From Evernia prunastri (lineage: Eukaryota > Ascomycota > Lecanoromycetes > Lecanorales > Parmeliaceae), in the NCBI GenBank assembly GCA_003184365.1, contig NKYR01000012.1, positions 62,001 through 126,000 on the forward strand: 64,000 nucleotides of DNA, in the 5' to 3' direction. How positions within the stretch are numbered: position 1 is the first letter of the stretch; every line of letters begins with the position of its first letter. The translations under genes and the position numbers were made by a program. The notes below the pieces were generated by a model, which worked only from the letters and a program-made list of their open reading frames with translations, was not told the DNA's origin and ran no database searches. Of this stretch, positions 43,641 through 55,457 are shown in pieces.

Positions 43641-44123
43641 TCAGAAAAGCGAAAGCGGATTCGTAGCATTAGCCGGCTTCGCCTGATCCACATCCCAATG
43701 CTCCATCACGCACGTCCCATTCAACCGAAACACATCCGCCACCGCCATCTGGCCCCCCGCCACATTCAGATGCACGAACCCGATGCCCCCGTCGAACGTC
43801 TCGTGTACGATCGTCCGGTTCACGCTTGGGATCAGGTACTGGAGGAAGGCGATGGCGGCGGCCCTGCCCTGGGGGGCGTAGGGCGAGTGGTTGATGTAGT
43901 CCGGGGAGACGTAGGTCAGGTAGGCGGTCGTGGGGTCCTCGAGGACGTAGAGCTTGTTGATGAAGTCGAAGAAGATGGCGTGCTGCTGGCTCGGGGTGGC
44001 GGGCTTGGGGGGGCAGAATGGCGCTTGGGGCGTGCTGGGGCTGTTCCACGGTATCGGTGCTGGGGAGGCGAGGGCGATGGGGAGAGCGGCGAGGGCGAGG
44101 GGGAGGAGGGTGGAGGAGTGCAT
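43641..44123 (-). CDS. Secreted SnoaL-like / NTF2-fold protein
   Basis: One exon of 160 residues starts at 44123; the earlier in-frame ATG at 44216 would hide the signal peptide. A signal peptide (MHSSTLLPLALAALPIALA) precedes a Pro-rich spacer. The SnoaL-like fold pattern follows: FFDFINKLYVLEDPTTAYLTYV, then YINHSPYAPQGRAAAIAFLQ, IVHETFDGGIGFVHLNV, and MAVADVFRLNGTCVMEHWDV. The YI.HSP motif and the E-HWD ending are characteristic. Family members include polyketide cyclases and many uncharacterised secreted proteins; no biosynthetic neighbours are present, so I do not claim cyclase activity. The long antisense frame (43698-44312) is a GC-rich shadow. Confidence 0.8.
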   Translation of the reverse strand: MHSSTLLPLALAALPIALASPAPIPWNSPSTPQAPFCPPKPATPSQQHAIFFDFINKLYVLEDPTTAYLTYVSPDYINHSPYAPQGRAAAIAFLQYLIPSVNRTIVHETFDGGIGFVHLNVAGGQMAVADVFRLNGTCVMEHWDVDQAKPANATNPLSLF

Positions 44124-45824
44124 GGTTGTGTTGTTAGGGTTGGTGGGGGAAGGAGAGTAGCTACTAATATGATTGGAGTGTGGATGAGTTTGAAAAGAGG
44201 GAGCGGAGTTTCGCACAGGGACAGCCTTTTTATAAGTGAAAACACCTACCTTCGCCCCCTACTTAATGCAGGAGCTGCTACAACTTCAGAGTCTCTTGGC
44301 CAAAGCGAATAGGTGCCCGCCGAAGGCACCCAGTGATGCATCGATTGGTCAAAGGCCGCGCCTTTACATCCATTGCCATTTGCATTTCAACTTGCCAAGA
44401 TACCATGAGAAAGTAATCGTCATGATATATCATTATTCATGGACCTCATCAGTTGTATGCTGCATTGCCAAGGTACCGAGCACTGAAGATGTTGGCTCCT
44501 TTAGGCCATAGATGTAGTGGATCAAGGAGGTAGCGAGCTACCTTCGCCGAAGGAACTTGATCTGTGCAACGCCATGGTATGAAGAAGGCAGTAAAGCATT
44601 TCAATCCTGCACTCTTCGGTAACCGAAGATGGGCAGTGACACGCCAAGCATTGTCGGCAATATATTTAGCTCAGCCCTAGTCCCGAAAAAGCTAGCCTTC
44701 ATCATCTGTCTTGGCATTGGTAATACTTTGTATTTCTACGATTGCTCGAGGGGCTCGATTGAGTAGATTTTAATGTTACTTCGGTCAATCTTACCGTCCT
44801 GATACAGCATCGTACCAAGGGGCTGCCGATTTGTGTAGGCTCATGACCCTGACTACTCGCGAACCTCAGCATGTTCGCCCAGAACCGATCAGCTTTTGAA
44901 AAGCTATGAGCTACAGTGCTGAATCCTTAACAACTGATTGGCCTAGACTGTGGAATTGATCTGTGCACAAGACCGTGCCTCTGCGCGGAGACCGGAGAAC
45001 GCTCCGGATGGAATCTTAGTGATCAAGGAGCCGATAGGGGAACGACCCAACCCTCAGATCGCATCGACCCTCGGCACCTCCTCTGTCTCGCCGCCTCAGT
45101 CTATGATCGTATCAGCTCAATGCCACCAGTGTAGAACACAGTCTTCATCTGTTTGTAAGCATGGTCGTTGCGAACATTCTTCTTAAGCTTCGGAACCCGC
45201 TACGACCTGAGGTCCGGCCATCGGCTGCCCAGTGCTCGTCTCTTTCTTGTCTTCAAGCTCCTTTTCCATTCGTCTACTACCCCTATATTCTTACTGATTG
45301 GGAGACCAAAAAATTTGAAGACCATCTCGATGCTGAATAAGTGTGGGATGTCTCAGGATAACAGTCCTCGCTTGGGACCCAACTGACAAACTCTTTTTTC
45401 CCGAGCCTCAGGACGAGAATAGCTCCAATCCAGAACAAAAATCAAAATCAGAGCGTGATCTCTACTCATGTGTGTCTCTTTATTCGTTTCTTTGTCTTGC
45501 AACTTGCACTATTCTATCTTCGGCGCTTTATTCTGGGTTAACACTGAAAGGAACAAAAAAAAACGCGATTCGACAGCTTTGTCTCTTTCTGTTGGAAATA
45601 AGACAGGTTTGGTCTTTCAGGGAACAAGACACAGTCACAAAATTCTTTGTTCTTTTCATTGCTCAACAAACGTGTCTTGACCAACCTTTCAGCAATGTAC
45701 GTCGCTCACGTCTACAAGCATGCTGTTTCCCCCCTCTTACTCCACCAAACTATTTCCCTAGACCTATCAATATTCTTCAGTTCTATCACATCAAATATCA
45801 AATTATACACAACTCTCTACCATC
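44124..45824. other. Intergenic
   Basis: About 1.7 kb with no supported gene. The 171-codon plus frame ending at 45858 runs through the start of the next gene in another frame and is rejected. Confidence 0.45.
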
Positions 45825-46295
45825 ATGCACTTCACCTTCCCACTTCTCTGCCTGCTGAGCACCAGCGCATCCGCCCTTCCTAGCTTCATAGATACGAAAA
45901 GGCAACAATCCTTCAGCTACAACGGCCCACTAGGATCCGCCGAGAAATGGTAAGTCGTTTTCGCTATCCTTACCATTCTTATACATCTAAACGCGAGCCG
46001 CTAACGCAACGGCCTTTCCTGGTCTAGCCCCAACGCTGTGACAGCCGGGGCGCCCGTAAACTATCCAAATTACGCATGCCTTGTCTGGAGCTCGTCTACG
46101 AATTGGGTCGGCATCAATTTGTACGAGAGCAATTCGACTGCGCTCATGGCTTTCTCGGATACGAACTGTGAAGATCGAATATCTTTCATTGAGACTCCTG
46201 AGAGTCTCGAGAATACGGATGGTCAGTTTTGTGCCAAGCAGAGTAAGAATGGGGGAGCTGGGTCGTGGAACTCGGTGATGTATCGCATTCCTTGA
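45825..46295 (+). CDS. Small secreted cysteine protein, effector-like
   Basis: Exons are 45825-45949 and 46028-46295. The 78-bp intron (45950-46027) has donor GTAAGT, branch GCTAACG and acceptor CTAG; the frame closes at 130 residues. The signal peptide is MHFTFPLLCLLSTSASA. It is followed by a short propeptide ending TKR just before QQS, a probable Kex2 site. The mature protein of about 100 residues has four cysteines (in AEKC, YAC, TNC and QFC), enough for two disulfides, and Ser/Asn-rich surfaces. No family is recognised. Size, signal and cysteines fit a secreted effector or antimicrobial-type protein, but this is inference. Copy B of the dispersed repeat begins about 40 bp after the stop. 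Confidence 0.8.
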
Positions 46296-46333
46296 TGTTT
46301 GATAGAGGTGCATTTCGCTCCAGTGGGACTGGG

Positions 46334-46610
46334 GGTTAGTCGGTCGCATGGCATAGTGTGACATGGTAATATCGCTTAGCAAGCGATATTGCAGTACATT
46401 CATAGAGACGCGATTCGTGTCAAGGACGCGATATTCAGGAGATTGCAGGCTGGCTGGGAGCTCTATTTATATGGGCTGCCCACCAGTGTTGGGCTCCTCA
46501 TTCGATTCCATCTCTTTCAGAGCCATAGCATTCTTTCCCCGCCCACCCACACCTGTATATAGCTTCATTTTCACTCCAGGTTTAGCTGAACAAGCATTGG
46601 GAGTTTTCCT
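46334..46610 (+). repeat. Dispersed repeat, copy B
   Basis: Same block order as copy A (TTAGTCGGTCGCATGGCAT, GGGAGCTCTATTTATA, GTTGGGCTCCTCATTC, ATTCCATCTCTTTCAGAG, ACACCTGTATATAGCTTC, GGGAGTTTTCCT). It also holds a perfect 10-bp hairpin AATATCGCTT...AAGCGATATT (about 46368-46390). Confidence 0.65.
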
Positions 46611-48604
46611 AGCACTGGGGGGTCTACATATGCCTCTTCAGGTAGCTAGCCCCGGTGTTGGGACCCCGCAACACACTTGCAAACGATTCCAGCTGTTTTG
46701 GAGTCTCTACATGATGAGAGGCGAAGACTAATTACAGTTTTGTTCTTGATTCCCAAATATCTAATTAGCTTTGAGCGAAGAATGATATCCCTTGCATGAT
46801 CTTATCCGCCTCGTTGCCTGATACTTGTCGGCGCATTTGGTCTAAAAGAAGGCATGGGGCATGCGTCAGCGCTCGACACACCGTGCATCCTCCTCTTAGT
46901 ATCCCTACACATAGTCAAGATCAGTACTTGGTGAAGTATCCAATGCGTGCGTCATTCCATCTCCAGATTCTTCTGGGGCACGTCTTGTACTCCATACAAC
47001 ATACGACGACCGAAAGGATCAGTAGCTGAGGGGAGGCCGAGAGCCTTGTTTTGGCGCCCGCTAATGTCACCGAAGAACTCTCTTCGGTTAAACCGAACAG
47101 TTTCCGCTCGCAACCCAAATTAGTATCGCAAGTATCGAACTCCTCCCTGCTCCGGGTGACTCCTTTGAAGGCCACTGCGCTACGCAAAGGCACATTTTGT
47201 GAAGTCAACACAATACTCTTCATCAGTCCATCTTATCCACTCTGGACAAATGCGACGCAGAGGTTTTGACAATGTACCGTACATCCTGTCCAGCATACGA
47301 CTCATCTCCACTCCCCCAACTTTTCTGTAGATCGAAGGCCTCGGGTATGGCTGCATAGTACTGCTTTTTCTTTTCGGCGTTGCACGATCTTTTCGATGGT
47401 GACGAGCTAGCTTGAGGCATATAGCTTGGACGTTGGGTCGGCGAAGTTGTAAAAAGATCCACCCGATGTTGGGATGGAGCTCGAGAGATTCCTTTTCGAT
47501 CTTAGGCTAGCACACCGAGAGTTGTGTGAAGTCTGGGCTCTCAGCTCGATACCGATATGTCTGTGTTGAAAGCTTGCTCGCGGTAGATAGCAGCGTGAGG
47601 ATTTGGACTCGTCTGCAGGGGCTAGGACCCTAAGGTGCCGTACTTTAGGAGTTCATCTTCCTAGTTGCTCGAAAACGCAAAGGATATCAAAGGTATTTTC
47701 GATTCATAAGATTGGTATGGCTTTTTTGGTCGATTTTCTTTGCGGATTGTGCGAGTAGCTGGGTGGATGAAGTGTTTGAGGGCGTGATTTCTGGATTTGC
47801 AATATTGGCTTGGGCGGAAGGGGAGCTTGGCGCTCCGATTAAGAATGAGTAGCTATTGGAAGTGCTTTGTGGGTAAGTTTCATAAAAGGAAAATGCTCCT
47901 TGGAGGTTGGAGTGCTGGTCACTAATATGAGTTACTATGTCTATCGATGGTGCAGCTTCGAATGTTGCTGCGCTGAGTGCTGTCTCTGTACTCACGTTTG
48001 TGTGTTAAGAGGTAAAAGGTTCGAGTAAGAGAGGTATGATTACAATCAGATGTCTGGGTTTTCGTTGGAGCAAAAGACCTTATCCACTTTGGACCAGGAT
48101 TGTGTGTGGGATGCACTCGCGACGATATCAGCGGTAATCGAAAACGGAATATCCGAAGCGGTCTTTGATCTTCGAGAAAGCCAGTTGATGAGATCTTAGA
48201 GCAATGGAGATTTGCTATCATGGCTGCAAACTTCAGAGGTAGTGTGTTTGAGGGGTCCCGCTTGAATTGTGTCACCCTGGACGGATTCTGGTTACATCAT
48301 CTATCCAATAGCCTCGTTTTTAATGCTGTTGCCGCACAAGCCCAAAAAGTCAATTTGTTGTATTCGTGAGACCCCTCAAAAAATCTAGAATTTCGGCAAG
48401 TGTCTCGTTTGCATCTTTGTTAGAGTTTGTTTCATTTACTATGCCGACAGGGCTCGAATGCGTCGTCCTCTTGGTGGTACTATGGTCAGGTGACGCCAGG
48501 ATCGAGAGAAGTCGCGAGTGATTTAGGTATAATGAACCTTGGCGAAGTGAATCGTGTAAATCTGCGTCTTTGTTGAACCGGGTTATCTTCACAAAACCTG
48601 ACCC
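46611..48604. other. Gene-poor stretch
   Basis: Minus-strand frames 47687-47995 and 48350-48592 have somewhat protein-like Ser/Thr/Asn-rich content and could be exons of the gene to the right, but no splice sites join them convincingly. Confidence 0.3.
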
Positions 48605-49174
48605 TCACGCAAACTCATGCAGCGACAAGACTGACTCGTTGAAGTCCACGAAGTTAGGTTCGTCAAAGCTGTATCTGGTTGCATCTTGCTGCACGACTCG
48701 ATGATATTGTGAACTTTCGAGCTCCCTCGCATGCTCTTCGCCGGGTAGTTCATGTCTCTCTCCTAATGAAAGCATGGGCTGTCTACTTTCTTTTCCTGGC
48801 ATCTCCTGGCATTGATTCTGGTCCATCAGTTCGTAGACCTCCCCCTTGGGTTGGATGTCATCTCCTTGTCGTTCGACGCTCAACTCGGCTTTGTTCTGCA
48901 AGTATAGCTGCACGTCTTCCGATTCGGCTCGCTCATCAATATTGTCCGCTGCCCGAGGTGTCATTGCTTGTGCATGGCGTAGCTTCCAGTGTTTCTGGAT
49001 CTGAAAGAAACAGAGTACAACGATCGCGATGACCACGGCGGGAACGATGACGGCGACGATGACGACAGCCGTTTCTGCCGATGTTGAATTAGAGGAGTCT
49101 GATACTTGCCTCTTTGCTGGCGACATTGATGTTCCACTTTGGCTACAACTGTCCGCGGTAGCAGTCACGGACAC
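48605..49174 (-). CDS. Single-pass membrane protein, partial model
   Basis: The main exon is open from about 49174 (after an acceptor TTTCCCAACAG) to the stop at 48605. A Ser/Thr-rich, probably extracellular segment precedes the membrane helix AVVIVAVIVPAVVIAIVVLC and a basic stop-transfer patch (QKHWKLRHAQ). A long, acidic, Glu-rich cytosolic tail ends LSLHEFA. The layout resembles fungal Mid2/WSC-like surface sensors, though no WSC domain is visible. An upstream exon probably lies in 49189-49413 (an open frame with beta-type YITFVLYVRDSG), but I could not close the phase, so the true start is not defined. Confidence 0.5.
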   Translation of the reverse strand: MSVTATADSCSQSGTSMSPAKRQVSDSSNSTSAETAVVIVAVIVPAVVIAIVVLCFFQIQKHWKLRHAQAMTPRAADNIDERAESEDVQLYLQNKAELSVERQGDDIQPKGEVYELMDQNQCQEMPGKESRQPMLSLGERHELPGEEHARELESSQYHRVVQQDATRYSFDEPNFVDFNESVLSLHEFA

Positions 49175-51118
49175 TGTTGGGAAAGTAATCAGCAGTTTTC
49201 AAATACTGTAAAAAGGTCCAGAACCTGCCCGGCAAGGACGCCGCTATCTCGTACGTACAGCACAAAGGTAATATAATCCACAACTTCGGAGTCCTGGACA
49301 GGTGCATTATCATCGAAATCTAGTGTTTTCTTCTGAAAGAAAGACAAGCCCACAGTAACGGAATAGTCAAGCGAGACCCAATTGTATTCAATTTCATGGT
49401 GCTGAATGACCATTAACTACACATCGGCAAGGCAGATTTTATCTTATGACGAAGGAGCGACCGCGACGACTGCGTGGCGATGCTTATGACCATAGCCCAG
49501 TGCTCGTACTTCTTTTGATGTTTTGTGGGACGGGCACTGCGATCTATTTTTTCCTACACTCACCAGTATGGCTCGAGCGAACTTTATCATTTTGTCAATT
49601 CGTATGCTGTGTTAGTAGGGCTCACTGGTCGCGCTCTCGTTGCTACACTCGCGGTACCTTCTTCATCGAGAAGCGGTTAGACTCTTTGTTCCGGCCTTGC
49701 AGGTAGAAAAAGGTGATTGGGTGACTTGGCGAAGACTTGTACATACAACAGACGGTTCAGTGCAGAGGCCGGTCAACTTGGCCCACACTTTTGCGCCCCA
49801 GCGATGAAATTTCAATGTCGAAATTCCGGGGAAAAGCCCCTTCGCCCGTCGCCATGGATGTAAAGCGGCACACCTGCTACGTCATCCCCTTTCCATGCAT
49901 GTGGTTGAAACGTTTACACGCCTGAAAGCTGCATGTGGCGCTCCTACAACATCAAAACCCAGCATTGCTCCCCTCTTCAGGTGCACACGTACTCCCCCTC
50001 ATGTTCCTATCTTGCGGTCGGAATTTGGAATAGATCGCTCAATTACTTGGAAGATCAAATCGTAAAGTGGATTCGTCACTCACATCGAGCTTGGGAATTT
50101 GGAATAGATCGCTCAATTACTTGGAAGATCAAATCGTAAAGCGGATTCGTCACTCATATCGAGCTGGGGAAAAGACTTGCTATAGAAGTGACGTTTGGGG
50201 CTCACCCCCTGCGCGAAGTATCCGTACGAATGCAAGGGGGCGGCAACGGGCAATGGCCGAAGCCGTACCCGCGAACCTCAAACTTTCTGGAGGATCCGAG
50301 CTGCATATTGCCCCGAAACAACCCAAAGGATTCTTTATACATTTTTCGAGACGTTAGATTCCTTATCCAGTACTGTGATCCCGGCCACGGTCTGCTGACT
50401 ACTTTCAGCTGTCTGTTCTCACGTTTATCCTTCGATCGTCCGCAGCATGCAATGCATGCGTCTTCGTCCCGAAGTATGCGCTCTAAATTAGTGACTCAGA
50501 CCACAAAACCGCATACTATGGATTCTATAGTCCTATCATTGAGCTTCTAGGCCCATGTATAAGAAAAGAACTGGCTGTTGCGAGTGCTATTATTATCCTC
50601 CGCCAAATTTGGGAGCTAGGCCTTGGGTTTGCGTTTGAAGATCTATTCTTTGACATCCAATCATCGACTCTCCTTTCGTGTACCTGGTCCTCTTTCTATT
50701 TTTACCTGGTATAGGTCCAGGCGCACCTGGCAATGTCTAGGGGAACACGCGTCGTGCCCTGCTAGGCAGTGCTTTCACAGGTCAGTGATTGGTTGCTTCG
50801 AGAGCCCACAGAAACTTTTACTATCAGCTCACAAGAAATAAGCTCTATCCAATATATACGTCGTGGTTGCCTGCGTGGCGTGGACCTCCTACTTCTGCCA
50901 GCTGAGATAACGGTTGTACACCTTGCCTTGAAGCATATAAATCTCCGGTTCCTCTTCTGCCTTTTCCTCTCCAAGTCCTCTACAATCTCATAAGACAAGC
51001 ATATGCCAAGACATCTAGACCATATTCTCCATTTGGGGTCTAGTTCAGGTAGACTTTGGTTTCAATAATCATCAGACATGTATGTGACTAACGAAAAGTA
51101 TAAGAAAACAAAGAAACA
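49175..51118. other. Mostly intergenic
   Basis: It may contain the 5' exon of the membrane protein (49189-49413). Otherwise nothing but the 74-bp tandem duplication. Confidence 0.4.
50021..50168. repeat. 74-bp tandem duplication
   Basis: Copies 50021-50094 and 50095-50168 differ at about three positions; each begins GAATTTGGAATAGATCGCTC. Short frames through it repeat the same peptide and are not genes. Confidence 0.95.
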
Positions 51119-53546
51119 ATGAAGCTAGGCCGAATCCTGGGAGAATCGTGGTCGGCCTTGCAAAATGGATGTAGAGTTCTCTTCAGAGTGCTTGGCCTGG
51201 GCATCATTTTGAGCGCTCTGAAGTCACTGCGACGCCTTTCGGTAGGCAAAGGCTATGGAGAAAAAACTAAAATCGCAATCCGTCAAAGCCGGACGACCGC
51301 GTTGCTACGAGTACTCATCCATGTTGCTCCAGTGACCGTCGCATTGTGGGAGGTAATCCTGAACTGGAACACCTATTACGTTGGAGCAACAATCCGAAAT
51401 ATAGCCTACTATCAATTTGGGGCCAAGATTCATGAAATGGCTGCACAAGCATCGCTGGCTGCTATAGTATTCTCATATGTCAGGTAAGGGTACAGACATC
51501 CAAAGACTTCAATGTGTTTACATGTAGTAGGTATGAATTATTACTGGGAGAAGGATTACCGTTCGGTGCGCTTTTTTCTGGTCTCCAAGTTTCGCAGGCA
51601 AGCTACCTGTGGTCAATGGAATTTTGGGGAACAGCTTGCTCAAAACAGCTTCCGACCCATAGAAGGATTGGTCTCATCTCCGTCATTAGCATTGCAATAT
51701 TTTTGGCAGCCACAATAGGCCCATCAAGTGCTATTCTTCTCTTCCCAAGACTGGCTTATTGGCCGGCAGGTAGCACTGATATCTGGCTGAATGCTACATT
51801 TCAGGATTTATGGCCGGATCGGTTAGTACACAGGAATCTTTTAACTCTTATTGGGCTCTTTTGATCTGCTAATAGTCGCCTAGTACGAATGGCTCCTTAG
51901 TCTCAACAAGTTGCATAGTTTGGGACTCTATGAAATATGACGTTGAATGTCCTGCTAGCGACTGGCCAGCTATTCAGAAGATTTTGGGTCTTACCTCTCA
52001 CTCCATACCTGAAAACGAGCAATCCTTTTTTGGACTGGCGACTCCAAGCAAAGTTGAAGTAACTGGAAGATCATCGCTTCGACAACTAAACTTTGTGTCA
52101 GAGCTCATCACTGCAGGTTCAAAGACGCTTTTCGGCACAGTGGTTTCGTCCTCGCAGCAAGTCGCGGTAGCTGACGCCCTGACAACGTCGGCAATATTGT
52201 GGGACATTGCCATGTCAAATACGAGTTCCAAAGGCCATGGATCGGTCTTGAATCAGCTTGACGCTGTACACAGTATTACAGAGGGCTACTATCAGCCTTA
52301 CACCAGTGTCTGCTGCGGGTATGACGTTATTAGCGGACCAACGGACAACGACCCTGTTGCATTCCCTGCTTATCCTGGAGTTGGCGTTCGGGTCGAAAAC
52401 GCCCTCGAAAGCAAGAGTTTTGAACATAGTGTCACATACCAGAACCTCACCAAATCTGATATCTTTAGTACAGCTGGTACGCCTGGCGAGTATCGTCTGA
52501 GATGGGTTGAGCTCCCATTCAATGGTACAGCGATTGGGGCCATAATTCTGATGCCGAGATCACCCCAGAACACCACCCAAGAACTTATGACGTGCAGTAT
52601 AGGTGCTGGATGGGGCTTGTCCATCATGAATACATCTACAATGGACGCGGCCGCCGCGCCGGTCCTGAGCCAGATAGACGCAAAAAACAGCACATTTTCT
52701 TTGGCCAGTCCTAAATATTCTGGCACGGGGATTCCGGGGACTTCTCCGGCCGAAATGTTGACTATATTTCGGTCAGCCTTTGTCGACTTTCCTACATTCC
52801 CCCAGCGCCCAATTACAGTTACCGAAGGATGGGCCAGATATCTAAATCCGTCAATAGCCTATCTCAACAAGACCATCTTCGACAGTCTCATGAGACAAAA
52901 GTTGTTCTTGTCCCCAGCAGAAACCAATGCTCAAGCAGAACTGATATTAGCTGGGATGGTAGCCAACGGACTCTCTAGAATTGGATCCTCGAGTCAGTTG
53001 CAAGGTACTGTCAAGCGACTGACCGAGTCCGATGGATCTATTGACCTTGATGGCAACTACTGGTTTGCAGGAAAGGGTAACAATGTATTCCAGGTGGATC
53101 CGGTGGAGTCTAAAGACTGGGTGAGATTCCGCGTGTCATCTACTGTCGAGGAATACTCCTACAACACCTACGGCACCACCACAAAACTCGCGATGGGCTT
53201 CCTCCTTGCCTACTGTTTGGTCGCTTTGATCCACATCATCTACGCTGGTATATCGGGAATCTCGTCAACCTGCTGGGATTCCATTGGAGAGGTCACGGCT
53301 CTTGCTATGAACTCGACCCCTACCGCTGCACTCCGGAACACGTGCGCCGGCATCAGTGAGCTTAATATCTTCAAGCTCCCTGTTCGTGTTTTGGCGTTCC
53401 GCGATGCGGAAGGCGATGGCGAGCATTTGGAACTGGTTTTTGGGACTCTGGACGAGAAGACTGTGGAGAACAAGGTCATCAAGGCTGACAGAGCCTATGG
53501 TACTATGCCCAACTCGAAAGCACATGAGAAGATAGCTCGAGAATAG
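51119..53546 (+). CDS. Polytopic fungal membrane protein, unknown function
   Basis: Exons are 51119-51483, 51531-51821 and 51884-53546; introns of 47 and 62 bp; the frame closes at 772 residues. The N-terminal third has four hydrophobic helices. Its pattern runs LIHVAPVTVALWEVILNW, then YYQFGAKIHEMAAQASLAAI, LLLGEGLPFGALFSG, YLWSMEFWG and GPSSAILLFPRLAYWPAG. From memory this recurs in a large ascomycete-specific family. A long extracellular-type middle region carries many Asn-X-Ser/Thr sites (for example NTSS, NLTK, NGTA). A last helix (LAMGFLLAYCLVALIHIIYA) precedes a short cytosolic tail. The role is unknown; a plasma-membrane surface protein is the best guess. Confidence 0.8.
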
Positions 53547-54084
53547 ATGGAGGTAGGTGAAGGCTCGCGTTGGATTAATATTCCTAGGAATCATAGACTG
53601 ATCTATGGTGGAGACTGAGAGGGGCAGGGCTGTATCTTTGCTGTGACCCATATTCCCTCAGACCGTCTTTTGCAAAACCTGTTTTCTTGATTTCGAGCTG
53701 GCAGAAACTTTGTTTCATTCGGCTGTGTATTGATCCTTGTGTTCTGTAATGTTTCAGTCGTATCGATTTATGCCGTTCTTTCCTAATTGCGTTATCAGCT
53801 CCGCGGTTTGTTCAAAGATAGATAGCCTGGGTATCAGACCACAAGACCCGTCATCCTTTCGTGCCCAATAGTATCTTACGAGGTCGTCGGCAGCTTGGCG
53901 CCTTGTAGTCAATGCTTGTTGCACCTGACGCAAACTCACTTTTCGGCTTTGTGCAGGCTCGTCCTGATGCTCCCGAAGCTGCCACAGAGGACCTGATAGA
54001 GTGGGCCACATATTTTCATGATTTTTGACTATTTCAGCAATGTCCCATGCATGCTATGCTTTTCGGCAATGACTGGGGAAGGTG
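53547..54084. other. Intergenic
   Basis: Nothing recognised. Confidence 0.4.
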
Positions 54085-54252
54085 AACAGGCAGGAGCTCT
54101 ATATATACCTAACTCCCACCGGCATATGGCTCTTCATTTTATTCTATCTCTTTCAGAGGCACAGCACACTTCTATCCCGCCCGCCCGCGCTTGTATTTAG
54201 CTATGTCACTCCAGGTCTATGCCGTAGAGGTATGGGAGGTCTTTTCCAGCGC
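54085..54252 (+). repeat. Dispersed repeat, copy C (partial)
   Basis: Blocks shared with copies A and B: CAGGAGCTCTATATATACC, ATGGCTCTTCATTTTATTC, CTATCTCTTTCAGAGGCA, GCGCTTGTATTTAGCT. Its left third, including the GTCGCATGGCAT block, is missing or diverged. Confidence 0.55.
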
Positions 54253-54547
54253 TAGCGCACGAGAAATATCATTTCTGAGAACCTAAAGAAAATGTTCGAC
54301 AAGGCAAAAAGAAGATACCGCAATATTCGGACAGCAAACGTGGCTTCAAACATTGCAGACTCGTGACTCCCAGCAAACAGCCGCTCAAAAAACCCCCCAT
54401 GACGAACAAACAGGACGCAAAGAATATAAAGGTCTGATCTTTGCCACTAAGATCTCTATTGCTCTGTAAAACAACATTTTGATTACAAGCAGACTTCATA
54501 CGGTCTGTGAATGCCCTTCGAGCAAACATCATTCTACTTATACCACT

Positions 54548-54946
54548 ATGGAGCAACCGGATCCATCCAACAGTTCAGCGGCACCCAACCTAAGCCAATC
54601 CACAACGCACTTTCTCAACGTGCAAAAGGCTTTTAAGGAAGCTATGGATAAATCGCTCGAAGCAGAAAATCGGGCTCTACATGCGGAATTGAAACTTCTG
54701 ATAGGTCCAGATCCTCCTATAGGTGTCGATCCTAAGTATGGCGAATTTCGCGCAGCGGCCAACGTGAAGATCGCCAAGAAGCTCGACAAGATTATGCAGA
54801 AGTTTGACAGAGAGGTCGGCAGGGCTGATGAGAGGCAAGAGGTGGAAAGAAAGGTGGAAAGGGGGTTGCATAGACTCCAGGGGAAAATGGCCCAGGTTTT
54901 GGCTTTCCGATATGTGATTGCGCAGTATAAAGATAAAAAGGGGTAG
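54548..54946 (+). CDS. Small helical hypothetical protein
   Basis: One exon of 132 residues starts at the ATG in CACTATGGAG (54548). The N-terminus is short, Ser/Pro-rich and disordered; the rest is Lys/Glu/Arg-rich and mostly helical with coiled-coil character (KKLDKIMQKFDREVGRADER). There is no signal or membrane segment. No family is recognised; the even residue use and clean stop favour a real gene. The antisense frame 54538-54999 is its shadow. Confidence 0.5.
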   Translation: MEQPDPSNSSAAPNLSQSTTHFLNVQKAFKEAMDKSLEAENRALHAELKLLIGPDPPIGVDPKYGEFRAAANVKIAKKLDKIMQKFDREVGRADERQEVERKVERGLHRLQGKMAQVLAFRYVIAQYKDKKG

Positions 54947-55457
54947 GAGAAGGCGATATGTGCGCTGAACTTATTCTTGAAATTGTATGATAAGACCATT
55001 AGTAGGCTTCAGGATCCAGAATCTCACATGTGAGTATAAGCTGGTATGATAAGAAAAGATTCTTTGCGTTCCTTCCTCACCTGTTAGAGTATGTTATACA
55101 CTCAAGGGGGTTCCTCTCAGTACTCTATTGTAGCCTTCAGGGATGCCTCGCCTTGGCCCCTGTAAAACTCTGCAGCGTCGATCAGGAACGCGTTGCTCTT
55201 CCCCACCAAAACCACGAACCACGAACCAACCAACCAAAACCAACCAAATCCGCCAACACGTTCTGCAGGTACAATAACTGTATTTGTACCTCTTTGACCT
55301 TTTGAACGTACGAATACTTGCAGGCTTGTATACATCGAGACATCTGGCCCTCAAGCCCTCAGTTTGAACCTACCTTTGCAGCAAATCCGAGATTTACGCG
55401 TGACGTAATAGACAACAGGTGGAGGGAGCGGTGTAGGACCGGTTCCTCGTGTCCATT
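54947..55457. other. Intergenic
   Basis: Promoter region of the large gene at 55458; no other gene seen. Confidence 0.4.

Noticed and set aside
43698..44312. 204-codon plus-strand frame
   Set aside because: Antisense to the SnoaL-like gene; composition is Gly/Val/Glu-rich as expected from a GC-rich shadow.
45343..45858. 171-codon plus-strand frame
   Set aside because: Low-quality composition; it overlaps the well-supported start of the secreted protein gene in another frame.
46921..47223. 100-codon minus-strand frame
   Set aside because: No recognisable domain or intron signals.
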